From an uncultured Lachnospiraceae bacterium (GTDB lineage: Bacteria > Bacillota > Clostridia > Lachnospirales > Lachnospiraceae), in assembly GCA_949948735.1 (NCBI GenBank), contig CATLGV010000007.1, positions 62,001 to 126,000 of the forward strand: a DNA stretch of 64,000 nt. Direction: 5' to 3'. A model generated the notes under the pieces. The model did no database searches. It had not been told where the DNA came from and saw only the letters and a program-made list of their open reading frames with translations. Within the stretch, counting starts at the first letter, position 1. Each line of letters opens with the position of its first letter. Positions 42,545-51,831 of the stretch are shown here, piece by piece. A program made the translations under genes and the position numbers.

Positions 42545-43489
42545 CTACTCCTCCACCAACGATAGATTCCGCTCAAAGATCGTCGTCAGATCATACTTAT
42601 CCCGGAATTTCCCCTCCGTGCTGCCCTCTATCAAAATCTGTACCTTGTTGATATTGCTCAGCTCCGCAAGCGAATTCACAATCGAATAAATCGTCACGTC
42701 GCTGGTCACATTATTGACTGCCGTCACAAAAGAGCTGTCAAAGTTGATATAGCAGACGCCGTCCTGCACCGTGACGCTGAGTATCTTCGTATTGGGATTG
42801 ATGGTCGCATAGGAATCCTTATTGACCGGCCCGCTGATAAGCTGCTCAATCACAACGCGCTCCATCGGCACGTTGGAAATATCGGCGTTATGCACCAGCT
42901 CCCTGTTGATGCCTACAAGACCGTCCCCGGTTTCATTGGCAAAATAAAGCCGCAGGGTCACCGTCCCCACCGCGTCAAACTGCTGCGTCCCCGTATTATC
43001 GACAAACATATCCGCCGTCATAAAACCAATTGCATTCCCGCTACCGTCCGTAAGCGGCTCTCCGTTGACGGTGATCATCACATAATTGACGTCCGGCAGG
43101 GCCGTCAGGCTCCTGACCAGCGCCGCCCTCGTGAGCACCTCGGTCGTCCGCGGCAGCTCCTTGTACTTCTCCCCCAGTGAAACAGTCACCTGCTCCCCGT
43201 CAAAAGAATAATTCACAATGTTAATCCCGCTTGTCAGGGTCGCTTTCAGCTCCTTATTGTCCGGTACCGCGCACAGAAGCGTGAGCACCTCCACCACATT
43301 TTCCTTGGTGTCCGCGCCGGTCAGATAATGCGTCTCCGTTACCAGCTTCGTCTCGCTTTTATTCAGATAGGATATGTCAATCGGCGTTCCTTCCTCCTGC
43401 TTCTTCGAACAGCCGCCGGTACCGGCCATACACACAACAAGCAGCGCCAGAAGTACAACCGCCTTATAAACCGTACTGTGTTTCCCCAT
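42545..43489 (-). CDS. GerMN-domain lipoprotein
   Basis: A 314-residue exported lipoprotein: hydrophobic signal, then lipobox MAGTGGCSKK. Two GerMN (sporulation/spore germination) domains follow, each about 110 residues, with VVEVLTLLC...LKATLTSGINIVNYSFDGEQVTVSLGE and VIEQLISGP...ATINPNTKILSVTVQDGVCYINFD as the clearest parts. GerMN domains are found in GerM and cell-envelope lipoproteins. Its place between the histidine kinase and comEC in one operon resembles the LpqB-like lipoprotein next to MtrB in Actinobacteria, where it modulates the kinase; that parallel is inference. Confidence 0.88.
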   Translation of the reverse strand: MGKHSTVYKAVVLLALLVVCMAGTGGCSKKQEEGTPIDISYLNKSETKLVTETHYLTGADTKENVVEVLTLLCAVPDNKELKATLTSGINIVNYSFDGEQVTVSLGEKYKELPRTTEVLTRAALVRSLTALPDVNYVMITVNGEPLTDGSGNAIGFMTADMFVDNTGTQQFDAVGTVTLRLYFANETGDGLVGINRELVHNADISNVPMERVVIEQLISGPVNKDSYATINPNTKILSVTVQDGVCYINFDSSFVTAVNNVTSDVTIYSIVNSLAELSNINKVQILIEGSTEGKFRDKYDLTTIFERNLSLVEE

Positions 43490-43511
43490 TCTAATCCCGT
43501 TCCCCTTCTTG

Positions 43512-44960
43512 TTACGACGCTATATACGTAAGCGGTATCTTCACCTTGAAAATCGTGCCGACGCCCTCTTCACTGGTCACCGTGATGGTTCCTCTGTGCA
43601 TCAGGACGGCGTTTCTCGTAATGGCAAGGCCAAGCCCCGTGCCGCCGATTTCCTTTGAATGCGATTTGTCCACGCGGTAAAACCGCTCGTAAATATGCTC
43701 GATTGATTCCTGCGGAATCCCGATGCCCGAATCCGACACCTCCACGGTAAAGTACTGATGATCCGCATCGAGCAGCACCTTAACCCATCCGCCCTCGATA
43801 TTGTACTTAATCGCGTTCTCTACCAGATTGGACAATGCCAGCGTCAGCTTCACCTCGTCAACCTCCGCGCTGACCTGCCTGCGGCTCTCAAATATCAGCT
43901 TGACACTGGAACGTCCCGCAATCGGTCCCAGACGCTTGAGCATCAGCTCCAATATGGAATTGATGTCCATAACCTCCACATTCATGTCCGCCGACGTCCT
44001 GGTCAGCTTTACCAAAGACAGCAGATCCGTGATAATCTTATTCTCCCGGTCAATCTCCGTCGCAATATCCGCCATAAACTCACGGTAAAGCTCCGCCGGC
44101 ACATCCTCCTGCGACAGAAGGGAATCGGCAAGCACCTTCATGGAGGCCAGCGGCGTCTTCAGCTCATGGGATACATTCGAGACAAATTCCTGACGCGATT
44201 CGTCCAGGACACGCATCCGCCCCATCATCTGATTAAACGCATCCCCGATCTTCTCCGTCTCGATATACTCCTTTACGTCGATATCCTCATCGGTAAATCC
44301 GCTTTTGACCTCATTGATCTCCTCCGTAATCTTTTCAAACGGATTCAGAATATGGCGGCTGAGGAAAAAGGCCATGCCAAACACAACGACCATCGCCAAA
44401 ATCTCAATCAGAAACGCCCGGTTTTCAATATAAGCATAGCTGGTATTAATGCTGTCGCAGGATACGCTCGTCAGCAGAACGCCGACAATGCGGGAGCTCT
44501 CCTTGGTCTTGTCCTCAATCGGCACAACAATCTCGATATAGCTGTTGTCCCGCATCAGATTCGTTGCCCCCCCGCCCTTCATGCAGTTGATGATCTCCTC
44601 GTAAATAATCGTCTTCCCCTCGCTGATGCCGTATGTATCCTTGATAATCCGCAGATTGCTGTCTATGATCAGCACCCGGCCGTCGTAGAGGTTGGACAGC
44701 TGCGCCAGCTCCGCGTTGACCACATCGTTGCTGTTATCCAGCAGATAATTGTACGTAATCAGATGATCCGCGATAATCCGCACCTGCGTCTGTACCTCAT
44801 TGGTCCGCACCGACAGCGCGTTATCCATATACCGTCCAAGGATACCGAAATGCAGTATCACACAGGTGATCAGCCCGCCCAGCACAATAATAAAAAATAT
44901 TCTCACCTTCAGGCTCCGGAAGCCCTTGCTTTTTTTTATCCTGTTCCAAATTCCAGACAC
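43512..44960 (-). CDS. Membrane sensor histidine kinase (PhoR/WalK-like)
   Basis: A 482-residue kinase. Two membrane helices (about residues 18-40 and 182-204) flank an extracytoplasmic sensing domain; HAMP-like and HisKA segments follow, with phospho-acceptor His in FVSNVSHELKTPLASMK, and a HATPase ends the protein (NLVENAIKYN, DSGIGIP, GGTGLGLAI). It has the layout of the PhoR/WalK/MtrB class. It is encoded 9 bases after its response regulator and 22 bases before the GerMN lipoprotein, inside the comEA-comEC operon. Confidence 0.94.
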   Translation of the reverse strand: MSGIWNRIKKSKGFRSLKVRIFFIIVLGGLITCVILHFGILGRYMDNALSVRTNEVQTQVRIIADHLITYNYLLDNSNDVVNAELAQLSNLYDGRVLIIDSNLRIIKDTYGISEGKTIIYEEIINCMKGGGATNLMRDNSYIEIVVPIEDKTKESSRIVGVLLTSVSCDSINTSYAYIENRAFLIEILAMVVVFGMAFFLSRHILNPFEKITEEINEVKSGFTDEDIDVKEYIETEKIGDAFNQMMGRMRVLDESRQEFVSNVSHELKTPLASMKVLADSLLSQEDVPAELYREFMADIATEIDRENKIITDLLSLVKLTRTSADMNVEVMDINSILELMLKRLGPIAGRSSVKLIFESRRQVSAEVDEVKLTLALSNLVENAIKYNIEGGWVKVLLDADHQYFTVEVSDSGIGIPQESIEHIYERFYRVDKSHSKEIGGTGLGLAITRNAVLMHRGTITVTSEEGVGTIFKVKIPLTYIAS

Positions 44961-44969
44961 AATGCACTC

Positions 44970-45656
44970 CTATTTGTAATAATATCCCACGCCCCATTTT
45001 GTGTGCACATACTTTGGTTCGCTCGGATTCGGCTCTACCTTCTCCCGAAGCCTTCTGATATGTACATCCACCGTCCGCACATCCCCCGGGTAATCCGCTC
45101 CCCACACAAGCTTGAGCAGATTTTCCCGGCTGTATACTTTGTTCGGATTCAGCACCAGAAGCTCCAGCACGTCAAATTCCTTCGCCGTCAGGTTAATCTC
45201 CCGATCGTTGATATAAAGCCGCCTGCCCTCACAGTCCAAACGCAGGTCGCCTGCCTCCACCACCATGGACTTCTTCTCAGCGACCGCCTTTGTAGAGGTC
45301 CTGCGCATAATCGCCTTGATTCGCGCCTTCACCTCGAGGATGTTAAAAGGCTTGGTAATATAATCGTCCGCCCCGTACTCCAGACCGAGGATTTTGTCCA
45401 TATCGTCCCCCTTGGCCGTCAGCATGACAATCGGTACGTCCGAAAACTCGCGGATATGCTGGCACACCTCGAACCCGGTCAGCTTAGGGAGCATCACATC
45501 AAGCAGAATCAAATCGTATTTTGTGTTTCTCGCCATCTCAAGCGCCTCTTCTCCGTCATACGCACAGTCGACCTCCATGTCGTCCTGCTCCAGACTGAAC
45601 CGCACGCCCTTCACAATCAGCTTCTCATCATCCACTACCAAAACCCTTTTTCCCAT
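44970..45656 (-). CDS. OmpR/PhoB-family response regulator
   Basis: A 228-residue regulator with a receiver domain (VLVVDDEKLIVKG, phospho-acceptor Asp in LILLDVMLPKLTG, Lys in ITKPFNILEVKAR) and a C-terminal winged helix (LRLDCEGRRLYINDREINLTAKEFDVLELL...VDVHIRRLREKVEP). Its partner kinase follows by nine bases. The strong resemblance to WalR/YycF-like regulators suggests envelope control, but the true essential WalRK of this organism cannot be identified from the window. Confidence 0.95.
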   Translation of the reverse strand: MGKRVLVVDDEKLIVKGVRFSLEQDDMEVDCAYDGEEALEMARNTKYDLILLDVMLPKLTGFEVCQHIREFSDVPIVMLTAKGDDMDKILGLEYGADDYITKPFNILEVKARIKAIMRRTSTKAVAEKKSMVVEAGDLRLDCEGRRLYINDREINLTAKEFDVLELLVLNPNKVYSRENLLKLVWGADYPGDVRTVDVHIRRLREKVEPNPSEPKYVHTKWGVGYYYK

Positions 45657-45677
45657 TTTGCTTTGTCTCCCTATCCG

Positions 45678-46292
45678 TTATACCGTTATTTTATCCTTGA
45701 TCTTAGAAAAAAGCCCGTCCTTTATGCCGTCCACTTTCTTGATATCCTCTATCGTCCGAAAGCCGCCGCTGCGCTCCCGGTATGCGATAATTGCCTGCGC
45801 GCGGCTCTCCCCGATACCGGATATCGCAGTAAGCTCGGCCAGCGATGCCGTATTGATGTTCACCAGCCCGTCTGCCTGTCCCTGCTCCGGCGCTCCCGAA
45901 AGCCCCTTCTCCGCCAGCCGGGCGGTCTCCTCCTTCGTCCGCACGACAATCTGCTGCCCATCCGTCACCGTATGCGCCAGATTCAGGCTCGCCTCGTCCG
46001 CCTCCGGCGTCAGGCCTCCCGCCAGCGCAACCACCTCAAACAGCCTGCTGTCCGCCGCCACCGCATAGACGCCGGGCGAATGTACGGCGCCGCAGATGTG
46101 CACGTACACCAGCGCGGACGGCTCCTCCGCCTCTGCCCCGCCTGTCCGGACAGGCTCCGCCGCGTCTGTCTGCGGCTCCAGCTGTATCGCAACCGCCTGT
46201 TCTTCATTCCCGCGCCGCGTCCCGCAGCCTCCCAGAAAAAAAGCCGCGCAAATAACAGCTGCTATATTTGCTTTTAAAAAACCCTTTATCAT
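45678..46292 (-). CDS. comEA: ComEA-like DNA-binding lipoprotein (SLBB and helix-hairpin-helix)
   Basis: A 204-residue exported protein. A signal with lipobox FFLGGCGTRR is followed by a SLBB domain (VYVHICGAVHSPGVYAVAADSRLFEVVALAGGLTPEADE) and two C-terminal helix-hairpin-helix motifs (VNINTASLAELTAISGIGESRAQAIIAYRE). ComEA binds incoming double-stranded DNA outside the membrane and passes it to ComEC. Here it is the first gene of the operon, with a promoter at 46373-46401. Unlike in Bacillus, it is separated from comEC by three regulatory genes. Confidence 0.92.
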   Translation of the reverse strand: MIKGFLKANIAAVICAAFFLGGCGTRRGNEEQAVAIQLEPQTDAAEPVRTGGAEAEEPSALVYVHICGAVHSPGVYAVAADSRLFEVVALAGGLTPEADEASLNLAHTVTDGQQIVVRTKEETARLAEKGLSGAPEQGQADGLVNINTASLAELTAISGIGESRAQAIIAYRERSGGFRTIEDIKKVDGIKDGLFSKIKDKITV

Positions 46293-46344
46293 ACTTCATA
46301 GCTCCTTTATCCTGAATGGAACGATAAAGGCCCCTCTATGCGGC

Positions 46345-46401
46345 ATACTGATAATAATCAGTATACTTTATTATTGTATGCTACTTTCCGTTTGAATACA
46401 A
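46345..46401 (-). promoter_or_regulatory. Promoter of the comEA operon with downstream dyad
   Basis: TTGTAT (46396-46401), 17 bases, TACAAT (46373-46378) on the reverse strand. The palindrome ATACTGAT-aata-ATCAGTAT (46345-46364) lies just downstream of the -10, over the start of transcription: an operator or RNA hairpin candidate. Confidence 0.6.
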
Positions 46402-46418
46402 GATTTATTTTTGACATT

Positions 46419-46850
46419 TCACTCCCACTTAAACAGCACAAATCCGCCGATTGCCACAAGCGCCCCAATGGCCTTGCGCCAGCTGAAAGGCTGCCTGTCA
46501 ACGCCGAAAAGCCCGAAAAGCTCGATCAGATACGCGACAATCAGCTGCGCGATTACAATCAGCATAACGGCCTTGGCCGGTCCCAGCGCATCCATACTCT
46601 TGATAACCGTCAGTGTGATAAATGCCCCGATCACGCCGCCCAGCAGGCAGTATTTGGGTTCAACGGTAAGCAGCCCCTTCATGGATGTTCTGTCCGTCAC
46701 AAGCCATGCCGCGAGGCAGACCACAAACGCCGTAAACTGGACAAACGTATTTGCCGTCCACAGGCTCGTCTGTTCCGTGACCTTGGTATTAAACACCCCC
46801 TGCACGCTCATCAGCGCGCCCGACAATAAAGCAATAAAAAATCCAATCAT
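46419..46850 (-). CDS. Small DMT-family membrane transporter (YdcZ/DUF606-like)
   Basis: A 143-residue protein with four to five membrane helices and the YdcZ-like pattern GALMSVQGVFNTKVTEQTSLW and ALGPAKAVMLIVIAQLIVAYLIELFG. Members are small half-size drug/metabolite transporters that act as dimers; the substrate is unknown. Its start codon lies in the second arm of a 12-base inverted repeat followed by six T residues (46836-46893), so its expression may be attenuated. It is read in the same direction as the arg operon and the solute-binding protein upstream. Confidence 0.85.
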   Translation of the reverse strand: MIGFFIALLSGALMSVQGVFNTKVTEQTSLWTANTFVQFTAFVVCLAAWLVTDRTSMKGLLTVEPKYCLLGGVIGAFITLTVIKSMDALGPAKAVMLIVIAQLIVAYLIELFGLFGVDRQPFSWRKAIGALVAIGGFVLFKWE

Positions 46851-46893
46851 ATCCGTACCCTGTCCTTCCTACAGTTTACTTATATGATTGGAT
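46836..46893 (-). terminator. Terminator or attenuator overlapping the start of the DMT gene
   Basis: ATATCCAATCATAT-type arms: 12 perfectly complementary bases at 46882-46893 and 46841-46852 with a 29-base loop, followed on the reverse strand by TTTTTTATTG. The ribosome site lies in the loop and the start codon in the stem. The stem is AT-rich, so stability is moderate. Confidence 0.6.
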
Positions 46894-46906
46894 ATCTTTT
46901 CAAAAT

Positions 46907-48361
46907 TTATTCAGCCAGCTCTCCGCTGTCCTCATACTCCGTCGCAGGCAGCAGCTCTACCTGCGGATCCTCCAGCGCAACCTCCGCGACCGGCTCGCCC
47001 GCAAGCTGTGTCCGGATTTTCTCGGAAAGCGCCCGAAGCTGCAGATTCGCGTCCGCTCCCTCCCATACCTTTGCGAAACAGATTTCCAGCTCTATCCAGA
47101 AATTGCTTGTCTCGATCATCTTTGGTATCGGCACGGAGGCCTCGTAGCTGCGCATAAACGCCTCAACATGCGCATCCTCGTACGACGACTGCTCCACCGC
47201 GCTGATTTTGCCCGTCATCCCGTACAAATCCGCGCTTGCCTCCCCTGCCAGATATGCCAGAAAGCGGTTTGCCGCGGCCTTATGTTCGGAATAACCGTTT
47301 ACCGCAAGCGCATTTGTCACGGACATCCCCTTTGTATCCAGCTCTCCATTGATGGCGGGAAGCGTCGCGATGCCGTATTCATAAGCAAATTCTCCGTCCG
47401 CCGCGGCCTCCTCCAGCTTTCGGATGCAGTCGCTTGTCGCGATAGTGTATATCGTTCTGCCCTCCTGAAATTCCTGCAAAATGGTATCGTAATTCGTCTC
47501 CTCCATATCAATCGAAAAAAACTGGTTCAGCTCCTGATAAACCTTCAGGCTCGCAATCGATTCCCGATTGTAAATATCTATCAGCGCCTTGTCGTCGCCT
47601 GCCGCTCCGCCAACGGAGATATAATTGCCGATAAAAAAGTAGTTATAAAAAATATCGGATACATCCCATCGGAAAAAGTACTCGACATTCTCCGGTGCGG
47701 AATAGCTGTCGGCAAATGTGAGAATGTCTACAATGGAGGACGGTATCAGGCCGGCAGCCGTTACCGGCTGTGCCGCGTCCGCCGCTTCCCCGTCCGCAGC
47801 CTCCCCGCCGTCTTGCCCTGTCTCCGACGCGGCCTGCGCAATCTGCTCCAGATACGTCTTGTTGTAGAGCAGCGCGCTTGTCTCAAAATACAGCGGACAG
47901 CCTACAATCCTGCCGTTATAGGTTACCGCGTTCACCGCCGCCTGGTTGAAGCCGTTTTGTCCGGACACAAGCTCCCCGTCCGCAAGCTCGACGGCCAGCC
48001 CCGCCAGATATGCTTTTTCCAGCAAATCATTGCTTACAACATATACGTCCGGTGTCTCCTCGTCCCCGCTGAGGCTTGCGGCGTTAATGCGCTCAAGATA
48101 CTCCAGACCGGAGACCAGCTTCGTCTCCACCCGGATGTCATTCTCTTCCTGAAAGGCCAGCGCTTTGTTGTCGAGGTAATCCGTCAGCGCTTCGTCGGTA
48201 TACCATAAAATAATGGTTTCCTTTTTAGCCGCCCAATCCCCAAGTCCTTCCTTTTCCGCTCCGATTCCCTGAAGGAGCGTTGTCCCCGCGTAAACCGCCG
48301 CCACAACCAGCAGGACAACCGCCACGCCCAGCAGCCTTCTCTTAATCTTCCCGTGTCTCAT
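46907..48361 (-). CDS. Extracellular solute-binding protein (family 1-like), orphan
   Basis: A 484-residue exported protein with an N-terminal membrane anchor (RLLGVAVVLLVVAAVYAGTTLL) and no lipobox cysteine. The body has the sugar-type ABC binding-protein pattern: ETIILWYTDEALTDYLDNKALAFQEENDIRVE, then PDVYVVSNDLLEKAYLAGLAVEL and the NRFLAYLAGEAS region near the end. A low-complexity acidic insert (GQDGGEAADGEAADAAQ) lies near residue 190. No permease or ATPase genes are adjacent: it lies 21 bases after argD and 56 bases before the DMT gene. It may share a transporter encoded elsewhere or act as a sensor partner. Confidence 0.85.
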   Translation of the reverse strand: MRHGKIKRRLLGVAVVLLVVAAVYAGTTLLQGIGAEKEGLGDWAAKKETIILWYTDEALTDYLDNKALAFQEENDIRVETKLVSGLEYLERINAASLSGDEETPDVYVVSNDLLEKAYLAGLAVELADGELVSGQNGFNQAAVNAVTYNGRIVGCPLYFETSALLYNKTYLEQIAQAASETGQDGGEAADGEAADAAQPVTAAGLIPSSIVDILTFADSYSAPENVEYFFRWDVSDIFYNYFFIGNYISVGGAAGDDKALIDIYNRESIASLKVYQELNQFFSIDMEETNYDTILQEFQEGRTIYTIATSDCIRKLEEAAADGEFAYEYGIATLPAINGELDTKGMSVTNALAVNGYSEHKAAANRFLAYLAGEASADLYGMTGKISAVEQSSYEDAHVEAFMRSYEASVPIPKMIETSNFWIELEICFAKVWEGADANLQLRALSEKIRTQLAGEPVAEVALEDPQVELLPATEYEDSGELAE

Positions 48362-48382
48362 GCCACACTCCCTATCTGTCGC

Positions 48383-49570
48383 TTATGCAAGGCACTTCTC
48401 CAGAATCGCCAGCATCTCGTCCACATGCTCCTTCGACGCTACCAACGGCGGAATAAACCGAATCACATTGGCGCCGGCATTGATCAGCAGCAGTCCGTTA
48501 TCCACCGCTTTCAAAATAATGTCCCCTACCGGCCTGTCAAATTCCAGTCCCTGCAGAAGCCCTGCGCCCCTGTGCGCTTTAATGCAGTCGTGCCTTTTGC
48601 ACAGCGCGTCCAGCCGCTCATAAAGATATGCGCCGACTTCCCTTACATTATCCAATATATTGCATTCGTCGAATAAGTCAATCACCTTTGAAATTGCCGC
48701 GCACGCAAGCGGATTGCCGCCGTAGGTCGTACCGTGGTCGCCGCTTGTCAGGGACTGCCGCGCCACCTTTTCGGTCATCATAAAAGCGCCGACGGGCACA
48801 CCGCAGCCAATCGCCTTCGCGCTTGTGAGGATATCCGGCTTTACGCCCCAGCGCTGCCACGCGTACATATAGCCCGTTCGTCCCATACCGCATTGAATCT
48901 CATCCAAAATCAGCAGAATATCCCGCTCCTCGCAAAGCGCCTTTACCTGCCGCAAAAAGTCCTCCGTCGCAGGATAAATGCCGCCCTCGCCCTGCACCGT
49001 CTCAAAGATGACCGCACAGGTCTTGTCCGTCACCTGCGCCTGCACGCTCGCAAAATCATTGAAATCCGCAAAGCGGATATTGCCGATCAGCGGCTCAAAC
49101 GCCTCCCTGTAATGCGGATTGCCGGTCACGGACAGCGCGCCCATGGTTCTGCCGTGGAAGGAATGGTTCATCGCAATGATTTCATGGTCCGTATGCCCGT
49201 CCCGCAGAAACGCGTACTTGCGCGCCGCCTTGAGCGCGCCCTCGACCGCCTCCGCGCCGCTGTTGGTAAAGAACACCCTGTCCATTCCGGAAACCGCCTT
49301 GAGCTTCTTTGCCGCCTCAATCGCAGGGACATTGTAATAATAATTCGAGGTATGAATCACCTTGTCGATTTGCGCCTTCAGCGCGTCATTATACGCCTTA
49401 TTGTTGTAGCCGAGCGCAAATACGGCAATACCCGCGACAAAATCAAGGTATTTCCTGCCCTCAATGTCGTACAGATACATTCCGTCGCCTCTGTCCCATA
49501 CAATCTGGTAACGGTTATAGGTGTGCAGCAGCGCCGCCTCCGCCTCGTCAATGTATTCCTTCATATTCAT
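48383..49570 (-). CDS. argD: Acetylornithine aminotransferase
   Basis: ArgD converts N-acetylglutamate semialdehyde to N-acetylornithine with pyridoxal phosphate. The 395-residue class III aminotransferase shows FTNSGAEAVEGALKAARKYA, ILDEIQCGMGRTG, and the cofactor lysine in LTSAKAIGCGVPVGAF. The position after argB in an argJ-argB-argD order supports the arginine role over other class III enzymes. Length is normal. It is followed by an orphan solute-binding protein gene. Confidence 0.94.
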   Translation of the reverse strand: MNMKEYIDEAEAALLHTYNRYQIVWDRGDGMYLYDIEGRKYLDFVAGIAVFALGYNNKAYNDALKAQIDKVIHTSNYYYNVPAIEAAKKLKAVSGMDRVFFTNSGAEAVEGALKAARKYAFLRDGHTDHEIIAMNHSFHGRTMGALSVTGNPHYREAFEPLIGNIRFADFNDFASVQAQVTDKTCAVIFETVQGEGGIYPATEDFLRQVKALCEERDILLILDEIQCGMGRTGYMYAWQRWGVKPDILTSAKAIGCGVPVGAFMMTEKVARQSLTSGDHGTTYGGNPLACAAISKVIDLFDECNILDNVREVGAYLYERLDALCKRHDCIKAHRGAGLLQGLEFDRPVGDIILKAVDNGLLLINAGANVIRFIPPLVASKEHVDEMLAILEKCLA

Positions 49571-49585
49571 AGTTGAACCTCCGTT

Positions 49586-50500
49586 TTAATCCCTGTCCAT
49601 GTGCTCCAGGTCCTCGTCCTTCACAATCGCCGTACCGATACCGTTTCTTGTGAAAATTTCAAGCAGCAGGCAGTGCGGGATCCGCCCGTCCAGAATATGC
49701 ACGCGGTTGACGCCGTTCTTGATGGCGCTGGTGCAGTTGCCAAGCTTGGGCAGCATCCCGCCGCCGATAAAGCCCTCCTCGATGAGCTTCTCCGCCTGAG
49801 ACGCGGAAATCCTTGAAATAAACGAAGACTTATCGTTGATGTCCTTATAGAGCCCCTCGATGTCCGTCAAAAACGCCAGCTTTTCCGCGCCGACAGCCTT
49901 CGCAATGGCACAGGCCGCATCGTCTGCGTTGATATTGTAGGTCTGGAACGAATCGTCCATGCCGATAGGCGCGACAATCGGCAGGAAGTCCTTCTCAATC
50001 AAATCATATAAAATCTTAGGATTGACCTCCCTTATGTCACCCACAAAGCCAATATCCTGCCCGTCCGAATATTTTTTATCAACCTTTAGCAGCCCGCCGT
50101 CCTTGCCGCTGACGCCGACCGCCTTCACGCCAAGCTCCTGCACCATGGTCACAAGGCTTTTATTGACCTTATTGAGTACCATCTCGGCGATTTCCATCGT
50201 CTCGTCGTCGGTGACGCGCAGCCCGTTTACAAACTGCGGCTCCTTGCCGACCTTCTCCACCCAGCGGCTGATTTCCTTGCCGCCGCCGTGCACGATAATC
50301 GGCTTGAATCCGACCAGCTTTAACAGCGTCACGTCCTTGATGACATTTCTTTGCAGCTCCGCGTTGCTCATCGCGCTGCCGCCGTACTTGACCACCACGA
50401 TCTTGCGGTTAAACTGCTGTATATAAGGAAGCGCCTCAATCAGCACCTCCGCCTTCGATAACACCTTGTGCATATCCTGTTCGTTCATGTTGTTGCTCAT
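49586..50500 (-). CDS. argB: Acetylglutamate kinase
   Basis: ArgB phosphorylates N-acetylglutamate, the second arginine step and often the feedback-controlled one. The 304-residue amino acid kinase has [23 protein letters not shown], the [13 protein letters not shown] stretch and a [14 protein letters not shown] region. The N-terminal helix ([18 protein letters not shown]) is the kind that binds arginine in feedback-sensitive hexameric enzymes. ATG 50500 follows GGAAAGGGG; a GTG at 50512 overlaps that site. It sits 15 bases upstream of argD and 40 downstream of argJ. Confidence 0.96.
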   Translation of the reverse strand: MSNNMNEQDMHKVLSKAEVLIEALPYIQQFNRKIVVVKYGGSAMSNAELQRNVIKDVTLLKLVGFKPIIVHGGGKEISRWVEKVGKEPQFVNGLRVTDDETMEIAEMVLNKVNKSLVTMVQELGVKAVGVSGKDGGLLKVDKKYSDGQDIGFVGDIREVNPKILYDLIEKDFLPIVAPIGMDDSFQTYNINADDAACAIAKAVGAEKLAFLTDIEGLYKDINDKSSFISRISASQAEKLIEEGFIGGGMLPKLGNCTSAIKNGVNRVHILDGRIPHCLLLEIFTRNGIGTAIVKDEDLEHMDRD

Positions 50501-50540
50501 GCCCCTTTCCACTCTTTACAATGACGGCCTTCCAAACGCC

Positions 50541-51779
50541 TTAAGAACGATAGTCCGCGTTAATCTTCACATACTCATAGGTCAGGTCACAGCCCCACGC
50601 TGTCGCGCTCTCCGTTCCCGCCTTCATATCGACCAGCACGGTTACCTCGGATTCGGAGAGGATGCGGGTCGCCTCCTCCTCGCTGTAATCCACTGCCGCA
50701 CCGTCCTTATAAACCTGCATCTTCCCCGCGCCGCTTTCAAAGAACAGCTCGATTTTCTCCGGGTCAAACTGCACCCCCGAATAGCCCAGCGCACACAGGA
50801 AGCGGCCGAAATTCGCGTCATGCCCGTAAATCGCCGCCTTGGAGAGATTCGAAGAAATCACGGAGCGCGCCAGAATCCGCGCGTCCTGCTTGCTTGCCGC
50901 ATTGTACACCGTCGCCGCAAACAGCGCCGTCGCGCCCTCGCCGTCCCCCGCCATCTGCTTTGCCAGATAGGTATTCACAAAGTGCAGCGCCTCATAAAAC
51001 CGGTCATAATCCGCATCCTTCTGCACAATCTCCGCGTTGCCCGCAAGCCCGTTGGCAAGCACGAGACAGGTATCGTTCGTGGAGGTATCCCCGTCCACCG
51101 AAATCATATTGTAGGAATCAATAATACTTGTGCCAAGCGCCTCCTGCAGCAACGTCCTGCTGATTGCGGCGTCCGTCGTCACATAGGAAAGCATGGTACA
51201 CATATTCGGATGAATCATGCCGGAGCCTTTGCACATCCCGCCGACGGTCACCTCCTTGCCGTCCTGCGTTGTAAAGCGCACCGCAATCTCCTTCTTCCTG
51301 GTATCCGTCGTCATAATCGCCTCGGCCGCAAGCGTCCCCGCTTCCGGCGTACCTGCCTTCGCCGCCGCAAGCTTGCGGATGCCCTCCCGGATCCGGTCAA
51401 TCGGAAGCTGCATGCCGATAACGCCCGTAGAGCCTATCAGCACCGCATTTTCGGGAATGTTTAAGAGCGTAGCGGCCGTGATGGCCTCCTCCCTGCAATA
51501 ATCCATGCCCTGCTTACCGGTGCAGGCGTTCGCAATGCCGGCGTTTACGACAACTGCCTGCACAAACGGGCTGTTTTCAACAATATCCTTATCCCACAAT
51601 ACCGGCGCCGCCTTCACCACATTCGTCGTAAAGGTCCCTGCCGCCTTACATGGCGCTGTGCTGTACACCAGCGCCATGTCCTTCCGGTTCTGATATTTGA
51701 TGCCGGCCTCTGTGCCCGCAGCCTCAAAGCCCTTTGCGGCTGTCACGCCGCCCTCAATCTGCTTCATCTGTTGTTCCAT
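50541..51779 (-). CDS. argJ: Bifunctional ornithine acetyltransferase/N-acetylglutamate synthase
   Basis: ArgJ moves the acetyl group from N-acetylornithine to glutamate, and with acetyl-CoA can also start the pathway. The 412-residue proenzyme self-cleaves before a Thr in KGSGMIHPNMCTMLSYVTTD; the residue before the cleavage Thr is Cys instead of the common Ala. Other conserved parts are ASTGVIG-like IGSTGVIGMQLP and DTSTNDT. It is the first arg gene after a GNAT gene in the operon; argC is not in the window. Confidence 0.95.
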   Translation of the reverse strand: MEQQMKQIEGGVTAAKGFEAAGTEAGIKYQNRKDMALVYSTAPCKAAGTFTTNVVKAAPVLWDKDIVENSPFVQAVVVNAGIANACTGKQGMDYCREEAITAATLLNIPENAVLIGSTGVIGMQLPIDRIREGIRKLAAAKAGTPEAGTLAAEAIMTTDTRKKEIAVRFTTQDGKEVTVGGMCKGSGMIHPNMCTMLSYVTTDAAISRTLLQEALGTSIIDSYNMISVDGDTSTNDTCLVLANGLAGNAEIVQKDADYDRFYEALHFVNTYLAKQMAGDGEGATALFAATVYNAASKQDARILARSVISSNLSKAAIYGHDANFGRFLCALGYSGVQFDPEKIELFFESGAGKMQVYKDGAAVDYSEEEATRILSESEVTVLVDMKAGTESATAWGCDLTYEYVKINADYRS

Positions 51780-51831
51780 TTCCTTTTCCTCCTCATCCGC
51801 GCGCCTTTACCGCGCAGTCATCATCCCTGTA

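Noticed and set aside
43758..46277. Forward open frame of 839 residues
   Set aside because: Antisense to the histidine kinase, response regulator and comEA genes; no motif and composition typical of antisense shadows.
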